Shown here: positions 24,355 to 33,549 of the stretch, piece after piece | Numbering within the stretch: the stretch's first letter is position 1 | Layout of the letters: each line of letters starts with the position of its first letter | Source: Kribbella italica | GTDB taxonomy: Bacteria; Actinomycetota; Actinomycetes; Propionibacteriales; Kribbellaceae | Direction of reading: 5' to 3' | Assembly: GCF_014205135.1 (NCBI RefSeq) | Contig: NZ_JACHMY010000001.1 | Location: forward strand, 992,001-1,056,000 | Length of the DNA stretch: 64,000 nt | Position numbers and translations under genes: made by a program | The notes under the pieces: generated by a model | What the model was told of the DNA's origin: nothing | Seen by the model: only the letters and a program-made list of their open reading frames with translations | The model's database searches: none

Positions 24355-25104
24355 CTACTTCTTCCGGCGGTTGAGGAACGCGAGCATCGCCTCGCGCGCC
24401 GGCTCCGACCCGAACAGACTCGCCGACAGCTCGGCAAGATCCTTGCCCCGGGCATCGATATCGGCGAGCAGCTCGCGGGTGAGCAGCTTCTTCGTCTCCC
24501 GCAAGCCTTGTGGCACGCCCTTCAGCAGCGACGTCAGTACGCCGTCAACCGCGTCGTCCAGTTCCTCGTCCGGCACCGCCCGCGAGACCAGCCCGAGCCG
24601 CGCGGCCTCGGTCCCGTCGAAGCCGTCGCCGGTCAGGAACGTCAGCGAGGCGGCGCGATCGGTCAACCGGGGGAGCACCGTCAGCGAGATCGTCGCCGCC
24701 GCCAGCCCCAGCCGCACCTCGGTCAGCGCGAACGTCGAACTGGCCGCCGCCACGCTGATGTCCGCCGCCGCCACGATCCCGATCCCACCCGCCCGCACCG
24801 GGCCGGCCACCCGGGCAACCACCGGCTTCGGGTTGGCGACGATCGCCCGCTGGACGTCGACCATCCGCTGCGCGCCGACGCCCATGCCGACCGTCGTCGC
24901 CTCGGTCAGGTCGGCGCCGGAGCAGAACACATCGAGCGCCGACCGGATCACGATCACCCGGACCGCGTCGTCCGCACCGGCCGTCGCCAGCCGCTCCAGC
25001 AGTTCCCCGGTCAGCTGCTGCGACAGCGCGTTCTTGTTGTGCGGCGAGTCCAGCGTGATCGTCGCAACGCCGTCGGCCGACCCGAGATGCACCAGTTCGC
25101 TCAT
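24355..25104 (-). CDS. Enoyl-CoA hydratase/isomerase-family protein
   Basis: 249 residues of the crotonase fold: ITLDSPHNKNALSQQL, the oxyanion-hole SALDVFCSGADL and AGPVRAGGIGIVAAADI segments, and TFALTEVRLGL. Only one of the two catalytic Glu positions of classical hydratases is obvious (the Glu of LTEVRLG), so isomerase or another crotonase activity is possible. ATG 25104 is chosen because AGGA lies 9 bp upstream; ATG 25113 is the alternative. Confidence 0.8.
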   Translation of the reverse strand: MSELVHLGSADGVATITLDSPHNKNALSQQLTGELLERLATAGADDAVRVIVIRSALDVFCSGADLTEATTVGMGVGAQRMVDVQRAIVANPKPVVARVAGPVRAGGIGIVAAADISVAAASSTFALTEVRLGLAAATISLTVLPRLTDRAASLTFLTGDGFDGTEAARLGLVSRAVPDEELDDAVDGVLTSLLKGVPQGLRETKKLLTRELLADIDARGKDLAELSASLFGSEPAREAMLAFLNRRKK

Positions 25105-25222
25105 GCGGCCCATCCTGCCCTGCCAAGCTGCCGGTGCGCCGTAACCATCCCCACACCGCGCCCCGACCGTAGGCCCGGCGGGGCTCCGCTGGTCTCCTGT
25201 GGGACGACTGGCGCGATGTACC

Positions 25223-25260
25223 GGAGCAGTCGTCGCACAAGGGAGCAGTCGTCGTACGAG
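25223..25260 (+). repeat. Two-copy 19-bp tandem repeat
   Basis: Copies at 25223-25241 and 25242-25260 (GGAGCAGTCGTCGcACaAG/GGAGCAGTCGTCGtACgAG) with a degenerate third start at 25261, in the 174-bp gap between the crotonase and VOC genes. No other element was recognised in this gap. Confidence 0.7.
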
Positions 25261-25278
25261 GGATCAGTGGGGCGGGAG

Positions 25279-25659
25279 CTAGTCGACGTACAGGCAGAAC
25301 GGGTGACCGGCCGGGTCGAGCATCACCCGGACGTCGTCCTGGGGCTGGAAGTCCGCGAGCTCGGCGCCCGAGGCGACGGCGTGGGCGACGGCCTCGTCGA
25401 GGTCGTCGACCTCCAGGTCGAGGTGCATCGACATCTGGGGCTGCCCTTCGGCGGGGGGCCAGACCGGGCGTTGGTAGTTGGGCTCGGTCTGGAAGGCCAA
25501 GTTGTAGCCGGCGTCCTTGGACGGCGCGAGGGTGACCCAGTTCGGTTCGTTGCCGAAGATCTGCCAGCCGAGGAGGCGCTGGTAGAACTGGCCGAGCTCG
25601 CGCGCGTCCGGTGCGTCGAGAACGACACCGAACCAGTGGGACTTCGTGCGGAGTGTCAT
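25279..25659 (-). CDS. VOC/glyoxalase-like protein
   Basis: 126 residues. Begins MTLRTKSHWFGVVLDAPDAR, then FYQRLLGWQIFGNEPNWVTL and ends DPAGHPFCLYVD, which is the pattern of glyoxalase-like domain 6 proteins. Small, soluble, substrate unknown. Probably co-transcribed with the SnoaL-like gene upstream on the same strand (33-bp gap). Confidence 0.8.
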   Translation of the reverse strand: MTLRTKSHWFGVVLDAPDARELGQFYQRLLGWQIFGNEPNWVTLAPSKDAGYNLAFQTEPNYQRPVWPPAEGQPQMSMHLDLEVDDLDEAVAHAVASGAELADFQPQDDVRVMLDPAGHPFCLYVD

Positions 25660-25692
25660 GAATCACACCCTGCCGCGCTCGCGGCGTACGGT

Positions 25693-26097
25693 CTAGGCCG
25701 GTGGCGCGGTGAGCGGGTCGCCGTGCCGGTGCACGATGAACCACTCGTCGTCCTCGCGACGGAAGATCATCGTCGTGCGCAGGACATGCTCGTGCTCACC
25801 CGGCCGGTCGACGTACCGGACCGTGCACCGCTCGATCGCGACCGTGTACGCCGTGTCGGAGCCGGCGTGCTTGTCCAGGTACTCGAACTCGACCTTCGCG
25901 CCGCTCGGCGCGAACTGCGCCGAGGCCCACGCGTACCGCGGACCGATCTGCGACCAGCCGACCTCCTGACCGCCGAAGCCGCCGAAGATCGACGTCTGCT
26001 CGCTGCGCGACACCAGCGGCAGCCAGAGCGAGACGTCACCGTTGACGAAGGCGGTGTTGGCGTCCTCGAACCGGCGCAGGAACGCCTCGAAACTCAT
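25693..26097 (-). CDS. SnoaL-like/DUF4440-type protein
   Basis: 134 residues with an NTF2-like arrangement: SFEAFLRRFEDANTAFVNGD helix, ISLWLPL-type turn, and C-terminal strands VLRTTMIFRREDDEWFIVHR ending with HGDP, characteristic of the SnoaL_3 group. Catalytic role unknown. Same strand as the VOC gene and 70 bp from the TIGR00300 gene. Confidence 0.75.
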   Translation of the reverse strand: MSFEAFLRRFEDANTAFVNGDVSLWLPLVSRSEQTSIFGGFGGQEVGWSQIGPRYAWASAQFAPSGAKVEFEYLDKHAGSDTAYTVAIERCTVRYVDRPGEHEHVLRTTMIFRREDDEWFIVHRHGDPLTAPPA

Positions 26098-26167
26098 AAC
26101 CCGTCTCTCCCGGGATCGTCGGAGCGCGCCGGACGAGGGCGCGCTCCCACGATAGGCCCGCGGCGGT

Positions 26168-27409
26168 CTACTTCACGTCCGCGTACGCCGGCGACAGCTC
26201 GCGCGCCAGGTGCTCGATGAACAGCCCGACGTCGGTGACGATGCCGCGGGCCTGCGACGATCCGCGGTCGGCCAGCTTGGTCACCGTGGCCGGGTTGATG
26301 TCCACGCAGGTGAGCGGGATCGCGGCCGGCAGGATGTTGCCCGTCGCAACGGAGTGCAGCATGGTCGCGGCCATCAGGCAGTAGCCGACGCCGTCCAGCT
26401 CGGCACGCATCGCGCGCTGCCCGGCCAGGACGTCGGTGTAGACGTCGGGCAGCGGGCCGTCGTCGCGGACCGACCCGACCAGCACGTACGTGCCGCCCTT
26501 CTTCACCATCGCGTGCATCACGCCGGAGGTGAGCACGCCCTGCTCGACGGCGGCCGCGATCGAGCCGGACTTGCGGATGGTGTTGATCGCGCGGATGTGG
26601 TGCTCGTGGCCGTGCTCGACGCCGCGGCCGCGGGCCAGGTCGACACCGAGCGACGTCCCGTACAGCGAGGACTCGATGTCGTGGGTGGCCAGCGCGTTGC
26701 CGGCGAACAGGACGTCGACGTACCCGGCCTCGACGATCGCGACCATCGCCGGGGCCGCGCCGGTGTGCACGATGCCGGGGCCGCCGACCCAGAGCACCTT
26801 CTGGCCGTTGGCCTTCGCCTCGCGCATGCCGTCGGCGACCTGCTTGACCAGCACCCGCTGCGGCTTCTCGCTGGAGACGTCGGACTCCATGAAGCCGAAC
26901 GCCTCCTCGCTGCTGGCGACGATCGGCGGCGCGACCTTGACGCCCTGCGCGCTGGTGACGACCCGCATCCCGGCCTTCACCTCGGACATCGGGATGGTCC
27001 GGACCGTGCTCGATCCTGGGCCGTTCTCGACCAGCAGGCCGCAGTCCATCTCCGGGTTGGTGACCTGGATCCAGTGGCCGTCGAGGCGGACGCTGGTCGG
27101 CAGGTTGGTGGTCGAGTAGAAGCCGTCGGGGAAGACGCCGTCCTGGTCGACCGCGGTGATCTCGGCGGTGCCGGGGTTGACCAGGTTCGCGCCCTTGGTC
27201 TGGATCCGCATCAGCAACCGCTGCAGGGACTCCTCGTCCTCGGCGCCGACCGTCATCCGGACCGTCGACGGGTCGTCCTTGTCGTAGCCGAGGTCGAACT
27301 TGTCCAGCGTGTACTCGCCGCCGTAGCCGCGGATGTCGTCGAGGACCCGGGACAACAGCCCGGAGTCCATCAGGTGGCCGGTGATCTCGACCGTCTCGGT
27401 GACCTGCAC
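26168..27409 (-). CDS. TIGR00300-family protein (archaeal-type ornithine cyclodeaminase-like)
   Basis: 413 residues, full length. N-terminal LOR/SDH-type domain (ETVEITGHLMDSGLLSRVLD, EYTLDKFDLGYDKDDPS) followed by a Rossmann-like domain with VLWVGGPGIVHTGAAPAMV, VDVLFAGNALATHDIESSL and the Cys-containing YCLMAATMLHSVATGN. This is the TIGR00300 family; one archaeal member converts ornithine to proline (recalled), and cyanobacterial homologues are fused to arginine dihydrolase. Such a role in amino-acid turnover is plausible here but unproven. No nearby arginine genes. Confidence 0.75.
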   Translation of the reverse strand: MQVTETVEITGHLMDSGLLSRVLDDIRGYGGEYTLDKFDLGYDKDDPSTVRMTVGAEDEESLQRLLMRIQTKGANLVNPGTAEITAVDQDGVFPDGFYSTTNLPTSVRLDGHWIQVTNPEMDCGLLVENGPGSSTVRTIPMSEVKAGMRVVTSAQGVKVAPPIVASSEEAFGFMESDVSSEKPQRVLVKQVADGMREAKANGQKVLWVGGPGIVHTGAAPAMVAIVEAGYVDVLFAGNALATHDIESSLYGTSLGVDLARGRGVEHGHEHHIRAINTIRKSGSIAAAVEQGVLTSGVMHAMVKKGGTYVLVGSVRDDGPLPDVYTDVLAGQRAMRAELDGVGYCLMAATMLHSVATGNILPAAIPLTCVDINPATVTKLADRGSSQARGIVTDVGLFIEHLARELSPAYADVK

Positions 27410-27461
27410 GGGATGCCTCCTCCGTCAGCGGGGGTGTCGGATTGTCCGACGATCCGCCACT

Positions 27462-28226
27462 CTAGACGACGGCGCCGTCGTCCGGGGTGTCCTCGGGCGG
27501 GAGGCGGTCGTTCATCCGGATCACCAGGGTGAGGAAGCCGGCCATGAAGCCGACGACGCCGAGCAGCGTGATCCGGCCGGTGCCGAAGTCGAGGACCGCG
27601 GCGAGGATGAGCAGCAGCGGACCGCCGATCAGGCCGAGCCAGGCGGCGCGGGTGATCCAGTCGAGCCGGGGGCCGCGAGCCGGCTCCGGCGGGACGTAGT
27701 GGTCGTGCGGGTCGTCGGTGCGGCGCGGCGGCGGTTCCTTGGGCGGGTCCTCGTCGGTGTCACCGACGACCAGACCGGCCGGTACGTCGATCAGCGGCTC
27801 GTACGAGTTGTCGTCGACGTCCTCGCTGGCGGGCCAGCGCGGGACCGGCGGTACGTCGTGCCCGGGGGCCGACGGCGCGTTGAACTGCTCGACGAGCGAG
27901 GCCCACTCGGCGTCCTCGGTGCTGCGGTCGATCACGCCACGCGCCTTGTCGACGGCGTCGGAGTCGACAAAGATCTCCTCGAACCCGGCCGGGACCTGAG
28001 CCTTCGCGGCCGCCGGCACGGAAGGCGCGTCCTCGTCGCCCGGCGTACTCGCCTTCGGTGCCGGCGACTCGTCGGTGGGCGTGGGGGCGTCCGGCATCGC
28101 CGGTGGTGGCGAGCAGTACGCGGCGATGCCCGTGTCGGCCAACGCCTTCAGGACCGCGGTCGTGACGAGAGGGTCGATGCCGCCCAGCGACGTGTAGGTC
28201 GCGGCGGTCAGGCCGTTGTCACGCAT
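27462..28226 (-). CDS. Actinobacterial two-TM membrane protein, function unknown
   Basis: 254 residues. A conserved N-terminal segment (LGGIDPLVTTAVLKALADTG) is followed by about 130 residues of Pro/Glu/Asp-rich disordered sequence and two C-terminal membrane helices (AAWLGLIGGPLLLILAAVLD and ITLLGVVGFMAGFLTLVIRM). The start overlaps the end of the carboxylesterase gene by 8 bp, so they form one operon. The protein probably sits in the membrane with a long cytoplasmic tail. I do not recognise a function. Confidence 0.7.
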   Translation of the reverse strand: MRDNGLTAATYTSLGGIDPLVTTAVLKALADTGIAAYCSPPPAMPDAPTPTDESPAPKASTPGDEDAPSVPAAAKAQVPAGFEEIFVDSDAVDKARGVIDRSTEDAEWASLVEQFNAPSAPGHDVPPVPRWPASEDVDDNSYEPLIDVPAGLVVGDTDEDPPKEPPPRRTDDPHDHYVPPEPARGPRLDWITRAAWLGLIGGPLLLILAAVLDFGTGRITLLGVVGFMAGFLTLVIRMNDRLPPEDTPDDGAVV

Positions 28227-28983
28227 CGGTGCCGATCCGGCGGACGAAGGCGGTCGCGTCGGCGAAGATGCGTGGTGCGTCGTTGTCCAAAGTGGCCACG
28301 TGATAACTGTCCTCGAGCAGGGTCTCGGTGACGTCGCGGGACGAGATCCGGGACAGCACGGTCCGTCCGGAGCTCGGTTCGACGACGTGATCGACAGTAC
28401 TGCGGAACAGCAGCACCGGCTGCGTCACCTTCGCCAGATCGTCCCGCGTGACCTTCCACAGCTGCGACAGCGAGTGCAGCGCGCGCAACGGCATCCGGTC
28501 GTACGCGCCCTCGTCGACGCCCGGCTTCTTGATGTCGTTCGAGATCCCCGGGAACGACGGCAGGAACCGCTGCAGCACCGGCAGCGCCGCCAGGCGCTTG
28601 TCGTCGGTCTGCACCGACGGGTTCACCAGCACGAGCCCGGCGACGTCCGCGCCGTGCTGCTCGGCCAGTCGCAGGACGAGGCACCCACCCATCGACAGCC
28701 CGGCCAGGAAGACCCGCTCGTGCTCCTTGCGCAGCCGCTCGAACTCGTTGTCGAGCACGGCGTACCAGTCCTGCCAGGTCGTGGTGTTCGCCTCGCGCCA
28801 GTGCGTGCCGTGCCCGGGCAGCCGCGGTACGGCGACGCCGAACCCCTCGCCGGCCAGGTGCTCCGCGAACGGGCGCATCGACTTCGGGGACCCGGTGAAG
28901 CCGTGACTGAGCAGGATCCCGGTCGCGGCGTCCGGGCCGGAACCGGGGCTGCGGAACTCCTCCGCGTGGGCTTGCACGGGCAC
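28219..28983 (-). CDS. Alpha/beta-hydrolase, carboxylesterase/monoacylglycerol lipase type
   Basis: 254 residues. Nucleophile elbow GLSMGG with Ser97, acid Asp198 (RSTVDHVV) and His228 (DSYHVATLD) form a complete triad; oxyanion HGFTGSP near 27-33. The arrangement matches Est30-type carboxylesterases. GTG 28983 is chosen because AGGAG lies five bases upstream; longer in-frame extensions run through the intergenic region. Divergent from the PlsC-like gene, consistent with a lipid context. Confidence 0.85.
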   Translation of the reverse strand: MPVQAHAEEFRSPGSGPDAATGILLSHGFTGSPKSMRPFAEHLAGEGFGVAVPRLPGHGTHWREANTTTWQDWYAVLDNEFERLRKEHERVFLAGLSMGGCLVLRLAEQHGADVAGLVLVNPSVQTDDKRLAALPVLQRFLPSFPGISNDIKKPGVDEGAYDRMPLRALHSLSQLWKVTRDDLAKVTQPVLLFRSTVDHVVEPSSGRTVLSRISSRDVTETLLEDSYHVATLDNDAPRIFADATAFVRRIGTDA

Positions 28984-29251
28984 AGGTGCTCCTAGAAGTT
29001 CGCGTGTTGCCTGAGTCGTAATGGTCGCAGCCGCCGGGCCCGTCGCCCACCCCGGCCAGGGTGTCGGTTCGGTGACGTGATCGACGACACCACACAGTGT
29101 GCAACCACAGATCGACACGGAGCGCAACCCCCCGATTCCCTGGCGGTGACATTGCTTGAGGAGGAAGCTGGAACGTAAGGTCCTCCCCGGCAGGGTGCGC
29201 GGTGCCTGCCGATGCGGGACACTGGAGCTGGCCGAGTGGTGGAGGTGGCAC
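28984..29251. other. Divergent promoter region of esterase and acyltransferase
   Basis: 268 bp without a gene. In-frame extensions of both flanking ORFs run into it but both genes have good internal SD sites. No convincing -35/-10 pair or operator dyad was picked out. Confidence 0.4.
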
Positions 29252-30022
29252 GTGCTGTACATGTTCATCCGGCGGTTCCTCGTCGCGCCGCTCGCGAGGT
29301 TGCTGTTCCGGCCCAAGGTCAGTGGCCTGGACAACATCCCGGAGACCGGTCCGGCGCTGCTGGTCAGCAACCACCTCGCGTTCTCGGACTCGATCTTCCT
29401 GCCGGTCGCCGTACCGCGGCAGATCGTCTTCCCGGCCAAGTCGGAGTACTTCACCGGCCCGGGCCTCAAGGGCAAGCTGGTGGCGACCTTCTTCCGGTCG
29501 ATCGGCCAGATCCCGATCGACCGCTCCGGCGGGCGCGCCTCGCTGGCCGCGCTGAACACCGGCCTGGAGATCCTCGGCAAGGGTGAGCTGTTCGGGATCT
29601 ACCCCGAGGGCACCCGCTCGCCCGACGGCCGGCTGTACAAGGGCAAGACCGGCGTCGCCCGGATGGCGATCGTGGCCGGCGTCCCGGTCATCCCGGTCGC
29701 GATGATCGACACCGAGAAGGTCAACCCGCCCGGCACGATGGTGCCGAAGTGGTTCGTCAAGGAGCCCGGCCGCCGCCTGCCGCGCCTGGTCCGCCCCGGC
29801 GTCGCGATCGGCAAGCCGCTCGACTTCTCCCGGTACGAGGGGATGGAGCGCGACCGGTTCGTGCTGCGCTCGGTCACCGACGAGATCATGTACGCGATGA
29901 TGGAGCTGTCCGGCCAGGAGTACGTCGACATGTACGCCGAGAAGGCCAAGGAACTGCTCAAGGCCGGCGAGAAGATCGACGACCACCTCAAGCCGCGGCT
30001 GGACGACACCAAGGCGTCCTGA
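29252..30022 (+). CDS. 1-acyl-sn-glycerol-3-phosphate acyltransferase (PlsC family)
   Basis: 256 residues. Catalytic HX4D is HLAFSD (41-46) and the phosphate-binding block is FGIYPEGTRSPDG (about 115-127); an N-terminal hydrophobic helix (FIRRFLVAPLARLLF) anchors it to the membrane. It transfers an acyl chain to the sn-2 position of lysophosphatidate or a related acceptor. GTG 29252 is chosen for GGAGGT five bases upstream. Member of the conserved FadD15-ArsA-PlsC-DAHP synthase neighbourhood. Confidence 0.9.
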   Translation: MLYMFIRRFLVAPLARLLFRPKVSGLDNIPETGPALLVSNHLAFSDSIFLPVAVPRQIVFPAKSEYFTGPGLKGKLVATFFRSIGQIPIDRSGGRASLAALNTGLEILGKGELFGIYPEGTRSPDGRLYKGKTGVARMAIVAGVPVIPVAMIDTEKVNPPGTMVPKWFVKEPGRRLPRLVRPGVAIGKPLDFSRYEGMERDRFVLRSVTDEIMYAMMELSGQEYVDMYAEKAKELLKAGEKIDDHLKPRLDDTKAS

Positions 30023-30049
30023 CCGGCGACCAGCACGACCTGAGCGAGG

Positions 30050-30452
30050 ATGTCCGGCGTGGAGACTGACCGGAACGTGCTCGGTGGTGACCTGGAGGAG
30101 TGCGGCCTGGACCCGGTGACCGGGTTCTTCCGCGACGGCTGCTGCAGCACCGGGCCCGAGGACCTGGGCAGTCACACCGTCTGCGCGGTGGTGACGGCGG
30201 AGTTCCTCGCGCATCAGGCGTCGGTCGGCAACGACCTGAGTACGCCGCGGCCGGAGTACGGGTTCGCCGGGCTGAAGCCGGGGGGACCGGTGGTGTGTGG
30301 TCGCCGCGCGGTGGTTGCAGGCGTACCACGACGGCGTCGCGGCTCCCGTCGTACTGGCTGCCACGCACCGGCGGGCGCTGGACACCATCCCGCTCGCGGT
30401 GCTGCGGCAGCACGCGGTCGACGTACCACCTGATCTCAGCTCGCTGGAGTGA
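30050..30452 (+). pseudogene. DUF2237-family gene with a single-base frameshift
   Basis: Frame 1 from ATG 30050 (or GTG 30059) reads NVLGGDLEECGLDPVTGFF, GCCSTGPEDLGSHTVCAV and YGFAGLKPG, the start of a DUF2237 protein, then turns into Arg-rich nonsense. The remainder, DRWCVVAARWLQAYHDGVAA through LAVLRQHAVDVPPDLSSLE, continues in another frame to TGA 30450-30452. The switch falls in a run of six G at 30280-30285; five G would restore one ORF of about 133 residues. Either a real frameshift or a homopolymer sequencing error. Confidence 0.8.
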
Positions 30453-30483
30453 GACGGCTGCGCAGCGGTTCGGGGGCCTCGAA

Positions 30484-30489
30484 TATGGT
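30484..30489 (+). promoter_or_regulatory. -10 box of a leaderless promoter for the DAHP synthase gene
   Basis: TATGGT ends six bases before ATG 30496, and no Shine-Dalgarno sequence is visible. The matching -35 is weak. Confidence 0.45.
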
Positions 30490-30495
30490 TGGCGT

Positions 30496-31869
30496 ATGCA
30501 ATTCGCGACGTTGAACGAAGGCGTGGTGCCGGGTGTCCCCAGCCTGGACGAGCTGCGGGACCTCAAGCCGCTCCAGCAGCCCGAGTGGCCGGACCCGGTG
30601 GCGCTGGAGCAGGTGATCGGCCAGCTGCGCAAGCTGCCGCCGCTGGTCTTCGCCGGTGAGTGCGACGACCTGACCGGCAAGGTCGGGGCGGTCGCGCGCG
30701 GTGAGGCGTTCCTGCTCCAGGGCGGAGACTGCGCCGAGACGTTCGACGGCGTGACCGCGGAGAACATCCGGGCCAAGCTCCGGGTGCTGCTGCAGATGTC
30801 CGTCGTCCTGCAGTACGCCGCGAGCGTGCCGGTGGTGAAGGTCGGCCGGATCGCCGGCCAGTACGCCAAGCCGCGCAGCTCCGGCGACGAGACCCGCGAC
30901 GGCGTCACGCTGCCGTCGTACCGGGGTGACGCGGTGAACGGCATCGACTTCACGCCCGAGTCCCGCATCCCCGACCCGCGGCGCCTGCGCGAGGTCTACA
31001 ACGCGGCCGCCGCGACGCTGAACCTGACCCGCGCGTTCACCACCGGTGGGTACGCCGACCTGCACCAGGTGCACGCCTGGAACACCGACTTCGTCCGCTC
31101 CTCGCCGGTCGGGCGCCGCTACGAGCAGCTGGCCTCCGAGATCGAGCGGGCGCTGGCGTTCATGCGTGCCTGCGGTGCGACCGCTGACGAGTTCAAGACC
31201 GTCGACTTCTACGCGTCGCACGAAGCGCTGATCCTCGAGTACGAGCACGCGCTGACCCGGATCGACTCGCGCACCGAGCAGCCGTACAACGTGTCCGGGC
31301 ACCTGCTCTGGGTGGGCGAGCGGACGCGGCAGCTGGACGGCGCGCACGTGGAGTTCCTCGCCACGCTGTCGAACCCGCTGGGCGTGAAGATCGGCCCGAC
31401 GACGACGCCGGAGTACATCCGCGCCCTGATCGACAAGCTGAACCCGAAGGGCATCGAGGGTCGGCTGACGTTCATCACCCGGATGGGCGCGGGCAAGATC
31501 CGCGAGGCGCTGCCGCCGCTGCTGGAGGCGGTCCGCGACCACGGCTCGCCGGTCGCGTGGGTCTGTGACCCGATGCACGGCAACACCTACGAGACGCCGA
31601 ACGGCTACAAGACCCGCAACTTCGACGACGTGGTCAACGAGGTCCAGGGCTTCTTCGACGCCCACGAGCAGGTCGGGACGTGGCCGGGCGGTCTGCACGT
31701 CGAGCTGACCGGCGACGACGTGACCGAGTGTCTCGGCGGCGGCGAGGAGCTGGTCGCGGAGGACCTGGTCAACCGCTACGAGACCGCGTGCGACCCCCGG
31801 CTGAACCGGCACCAGTCGCTGGAGCTCGCCTTCCTGGTCGCGGAACGGCTGCGCGGAGCACAGTCTTGA
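30496..31869 (+). CDS. aroG: Class II 3-deoxy-D-arabino-heptulosonate 7-phosphate synthase
   Basis: 457 residues, about the length of the mycobacterial class II enzyme. Characteristic stretches: [13 protein letters not shown] (metal Cys), [39 protein letters not shown] turn ([12 protein letters not shown]), [12 protein letters not shown] and [18 protein letters not shown]. It condenses phosphoenolpyruvate and erythrose 4-phosphate, the first step of aromatic amino-acid synthesis. ATG 30496 appears leaderless. The stop overlaps the TTG start of the threonine aldolase gene. Feedback-site residues cannot be judged by eye. Confidence 0.95.
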   Translation: MQFATLNEGVVPGVPSLDELRDLKPLQQPEWPDPVALEQVIGQLRKLPPLVFAGECDDLTGKVGAVARGEAFLLQGGDCAETFDGVTAENIRAKLRVLLQMSVVLQYAASVPVVKVGRIAGQYAKPRSSGDETRDGVTLPSYRGDAVNGIDFTPESRIPDPRRLREVYNAAAATLNLTRAFTTGGYADLHQVHAWNTDFVRSSPVGRRYEQLASEIERALAFMRACGATADEFKTVDFYASHEALILEYEHALTRIDSRTEQPYNVSGHLLWVGERTRQLDGAHVEFLATLSNPLGVKIGPTTTPEYIRALIDKLNPKGIEGRLTFITRMGAGKIREALPPLLEAVRDHGSPVAWVCDPMHGNTYETPNGYKTRNFDDVVNEVQGFFDAHEQVGTWPGGLHVELTGDDVTECLGGGEELVAEDLVNRYETACDPRLNRHQSLELAFLVAERLRGAQS

Positions 31870-32888
31870 TCGATCTTCGGTCCGACACCGTGACGCGGCC
31901 GTCGGCGGGGATGCTGGCGGCGATGACGAGCGCGCCGGTCGGGGACGACGTGTACGGCGAGGACCCGACGATCACCGCGCTCGAGGAGCGGGTCGCGGGG
32001 TTGCTCGGGCACGAGGCGGCGCTGTTCGTCGTCACCGGCTCGCTGGCGAACATCCTCGGCGTCCGCGCGCTGGTCCCGCCGGGGTCCGAGGTGCTGTGCG
32101 AGGCCCGGGCGCACATCGCACGCGCCGAGCTCGGTGCGCACGCGACCGTCAGCGGCGTGACCACGCGGACGTGGAGCACGCCGGACGGCCGGATCGACCT
32201 CGGCCAGATCCGCGAGCTGATCGCGCCGGATCTCGGCCCGTACTTCGTCCAGACGGCCGCGGTGTCGGTGGAGAACACGCACAACTTCGGCGGCGGCTGG
32301 ATCCAGCACTCGTACGACGCGCTGGCGGACCTGCTCGACGAGGCACGGTTGCCGTTGCACCTGGACGGCGCCCGCCTGTGGAACGCGTCGGTCGCGACGG
32401 GGGTGCCGCTGTCGGCGTACGGATCGCGCGCCGCGGCCGTCAGCGTCTGCTTGTCGAAGGGTCTCGGTGCACCGGTCGGATCGGTGGTCGCCGGCTCGGC
32501 CGAGCTGATCCGGGAAGCGCGCGTCTGGCGCAAGCGCCTCGGCGCCGGCTGGCGCCAAGCGGGCGTGCTCGCCGCCGCCGGTCTGTACGCCATCGACCAC
32601 AACGTCGAGCGCCTCGCCGAGGACCACGCCAACGCCCGCCGGATCGCCGAGATCCTCGCCGACGCGGCGCCGGGCTCGGTCAAGCCCGACCAGGTCGAGA
32701 CCAACATCGTCGTCGCCGACCTGGCCGCCACCGGCCACACGGTCGCCGAGGTCGTCGCCGGCGCCGAGCAGGCCGGCGTCCTCGTCGGGGGAGTGGGCGC
32801 GACGCAGCTGCGCGTGGTCACCCACTTGGACGCCTCGGCCGACGACTGCCGCCAGGCTGCGGAGACGATCGCGCGCCTGCTGCGCTGA
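31866..32888 (+). CDS. Low-specificity L-threonine aldolase
   Basis: 340 residues. PLP-binding Lys198 lies in [15 protein letters not shown] and Asp167 ([11 protein letters not shown]) should pair with the cofactor pyridine; the N-terminus [15 protein letters not shown] is diagnostic. It cleaves L-threonine or allo-threonine to glycine and acetaldehyde. The start is a rare TTG at 31866 overlapping the upstream TGA, with CGGAG about 8 bp ahead; no ATG or GTG fits the conserved N-terminus. Translational coupling with DAHP synthase is likely. Confidence 0.9.
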   Translation: MIDLRSDTVTRPSAGMLAAMTSAPVGDDVYGEDPTITALEERVAGLLGHEAALFVVTGSLANILGVRALVPPGSEVLCEARAHIARAELGAHATVSGVTTRTWSTPDGRIDLGQIRELIAPDLGPYFVQTAAVSVENTHNFGGGWIQHSYDALADLLDEARLPLHLDGARLWNASVATGVPLSAYGSRAAAVSVCLSKGLGAPVGSVVAGSAELIREARVWRKRLGAGWRQAGVLAAAGLYAIDHNVERLAEDHANARRIAEILADAAPGSVKPDQVETNIVVADLAATGHTVAEVVAGAEQAGVLVGGVGATQLRVVTHLDASADDCRQAAETIARLLR

Positions 32889-32892
32889 ACCG

Positions 32893-33549
32893 TCAGCGGT
32901 TGCCGATCGCCTTCTGCACACACGGCCCGAAGGTGCCGGTCTTCAGGAAGCTCATGCCAAGCGGTCCGTACTGCCGCTTCTCGGCGGTGTCCGGCGGCAG
33001 AACGGGACGCCCGATCATCAGGGTGTAGTCCTTGTACTCGGCCGACTTGAACGTGTACGAGATCCCGTTCCTTGGCTGACCGTTGACGGGCGCGGTGATC
33101 GCGAAGTGGGTTTCGCCTTCGGGACCGATGCCCTGCGGGGTCCGTTCGCACCGCCAGCCAGGTCGGAGGTAGGCAACCTCGGCCCGCACCCCGGCCTCGG
33201 CCAGCCGGCGTTCCAGCCCTTCGGCATCCTCCTCCCGGTAGATCGTGACCGTGATGGCGCCGTCGTCGGCCTTCGTCACCGCGTACGCCGGTGAGGTGGT
33301 CTCCCCACCACCCATCAGCGGTACGGCGACCGCGAAGCCGGCCACCAGCGCGCCTCCGGCCGCGAAGGCCACGGCCGGCCGCCGGCGCGACCGCCGTACC
33401 GGAGCGGGCTGCCAGGCCTCGTCGAGGGAGTCGACTGGGCCGCCGACGATGCGCTGCAGGTCGGCTTCTGCACGGGGGTCCAGGGTGAGTGGTACTCGGG
33501 TCGCGGGGTCGTGAGCGCGGACGGTGTCCAGTCTCGCGGTGCGCTTCAT
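32893..33549 (-). CDS. Single-pass membrane partner of an ECF sigma factor
   Basis: 218 residues. An acidic/basic N-terminal third ([16 protein letters not shown]) precedes one membrane helix ([20 protein letters not shown], about 60-80) and an extracytoplasmic domain with two Cys (WRCERTPQG and [10 protein letters not shown]). The ATG overlaps the sigma-factor stop by 4 bp and has AGGAGA upstream. The topology and operon position resemble anti-sigma or CU044_5270-type proteins; anti-sigma activity is inferred from context only, as no ZAS zinc motif is seen. Confidence 0.65.
   Translation of the reverse strand: MKRTARLDTVRAHDPATRVPLTLDPRAEADLQRIVGGPVDSLDEAWQPAPVRRSRRRPAVAFAAGGALVAGFAVAVPLMGGGETTSPAYAVTKADDGAITVTIYREEDAEGLERRLAEAGVRAEVAYLRPGWRCERTPQGIGPEGETHFAITAPVNGQPRNGISYTFKSAEYKDYTLMIGRPVLPPDTAEKRQYGPLGMSFLKTGTFGPCVQKAIGNR

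Noticed and set aside
24508..26220. Long plus-strand open frame of 570 codons
   Set aside because: It is antisense to crotonase, VOC and SnoaL genes and encodes Arg/Asp/Val-rich sequence with no domain.
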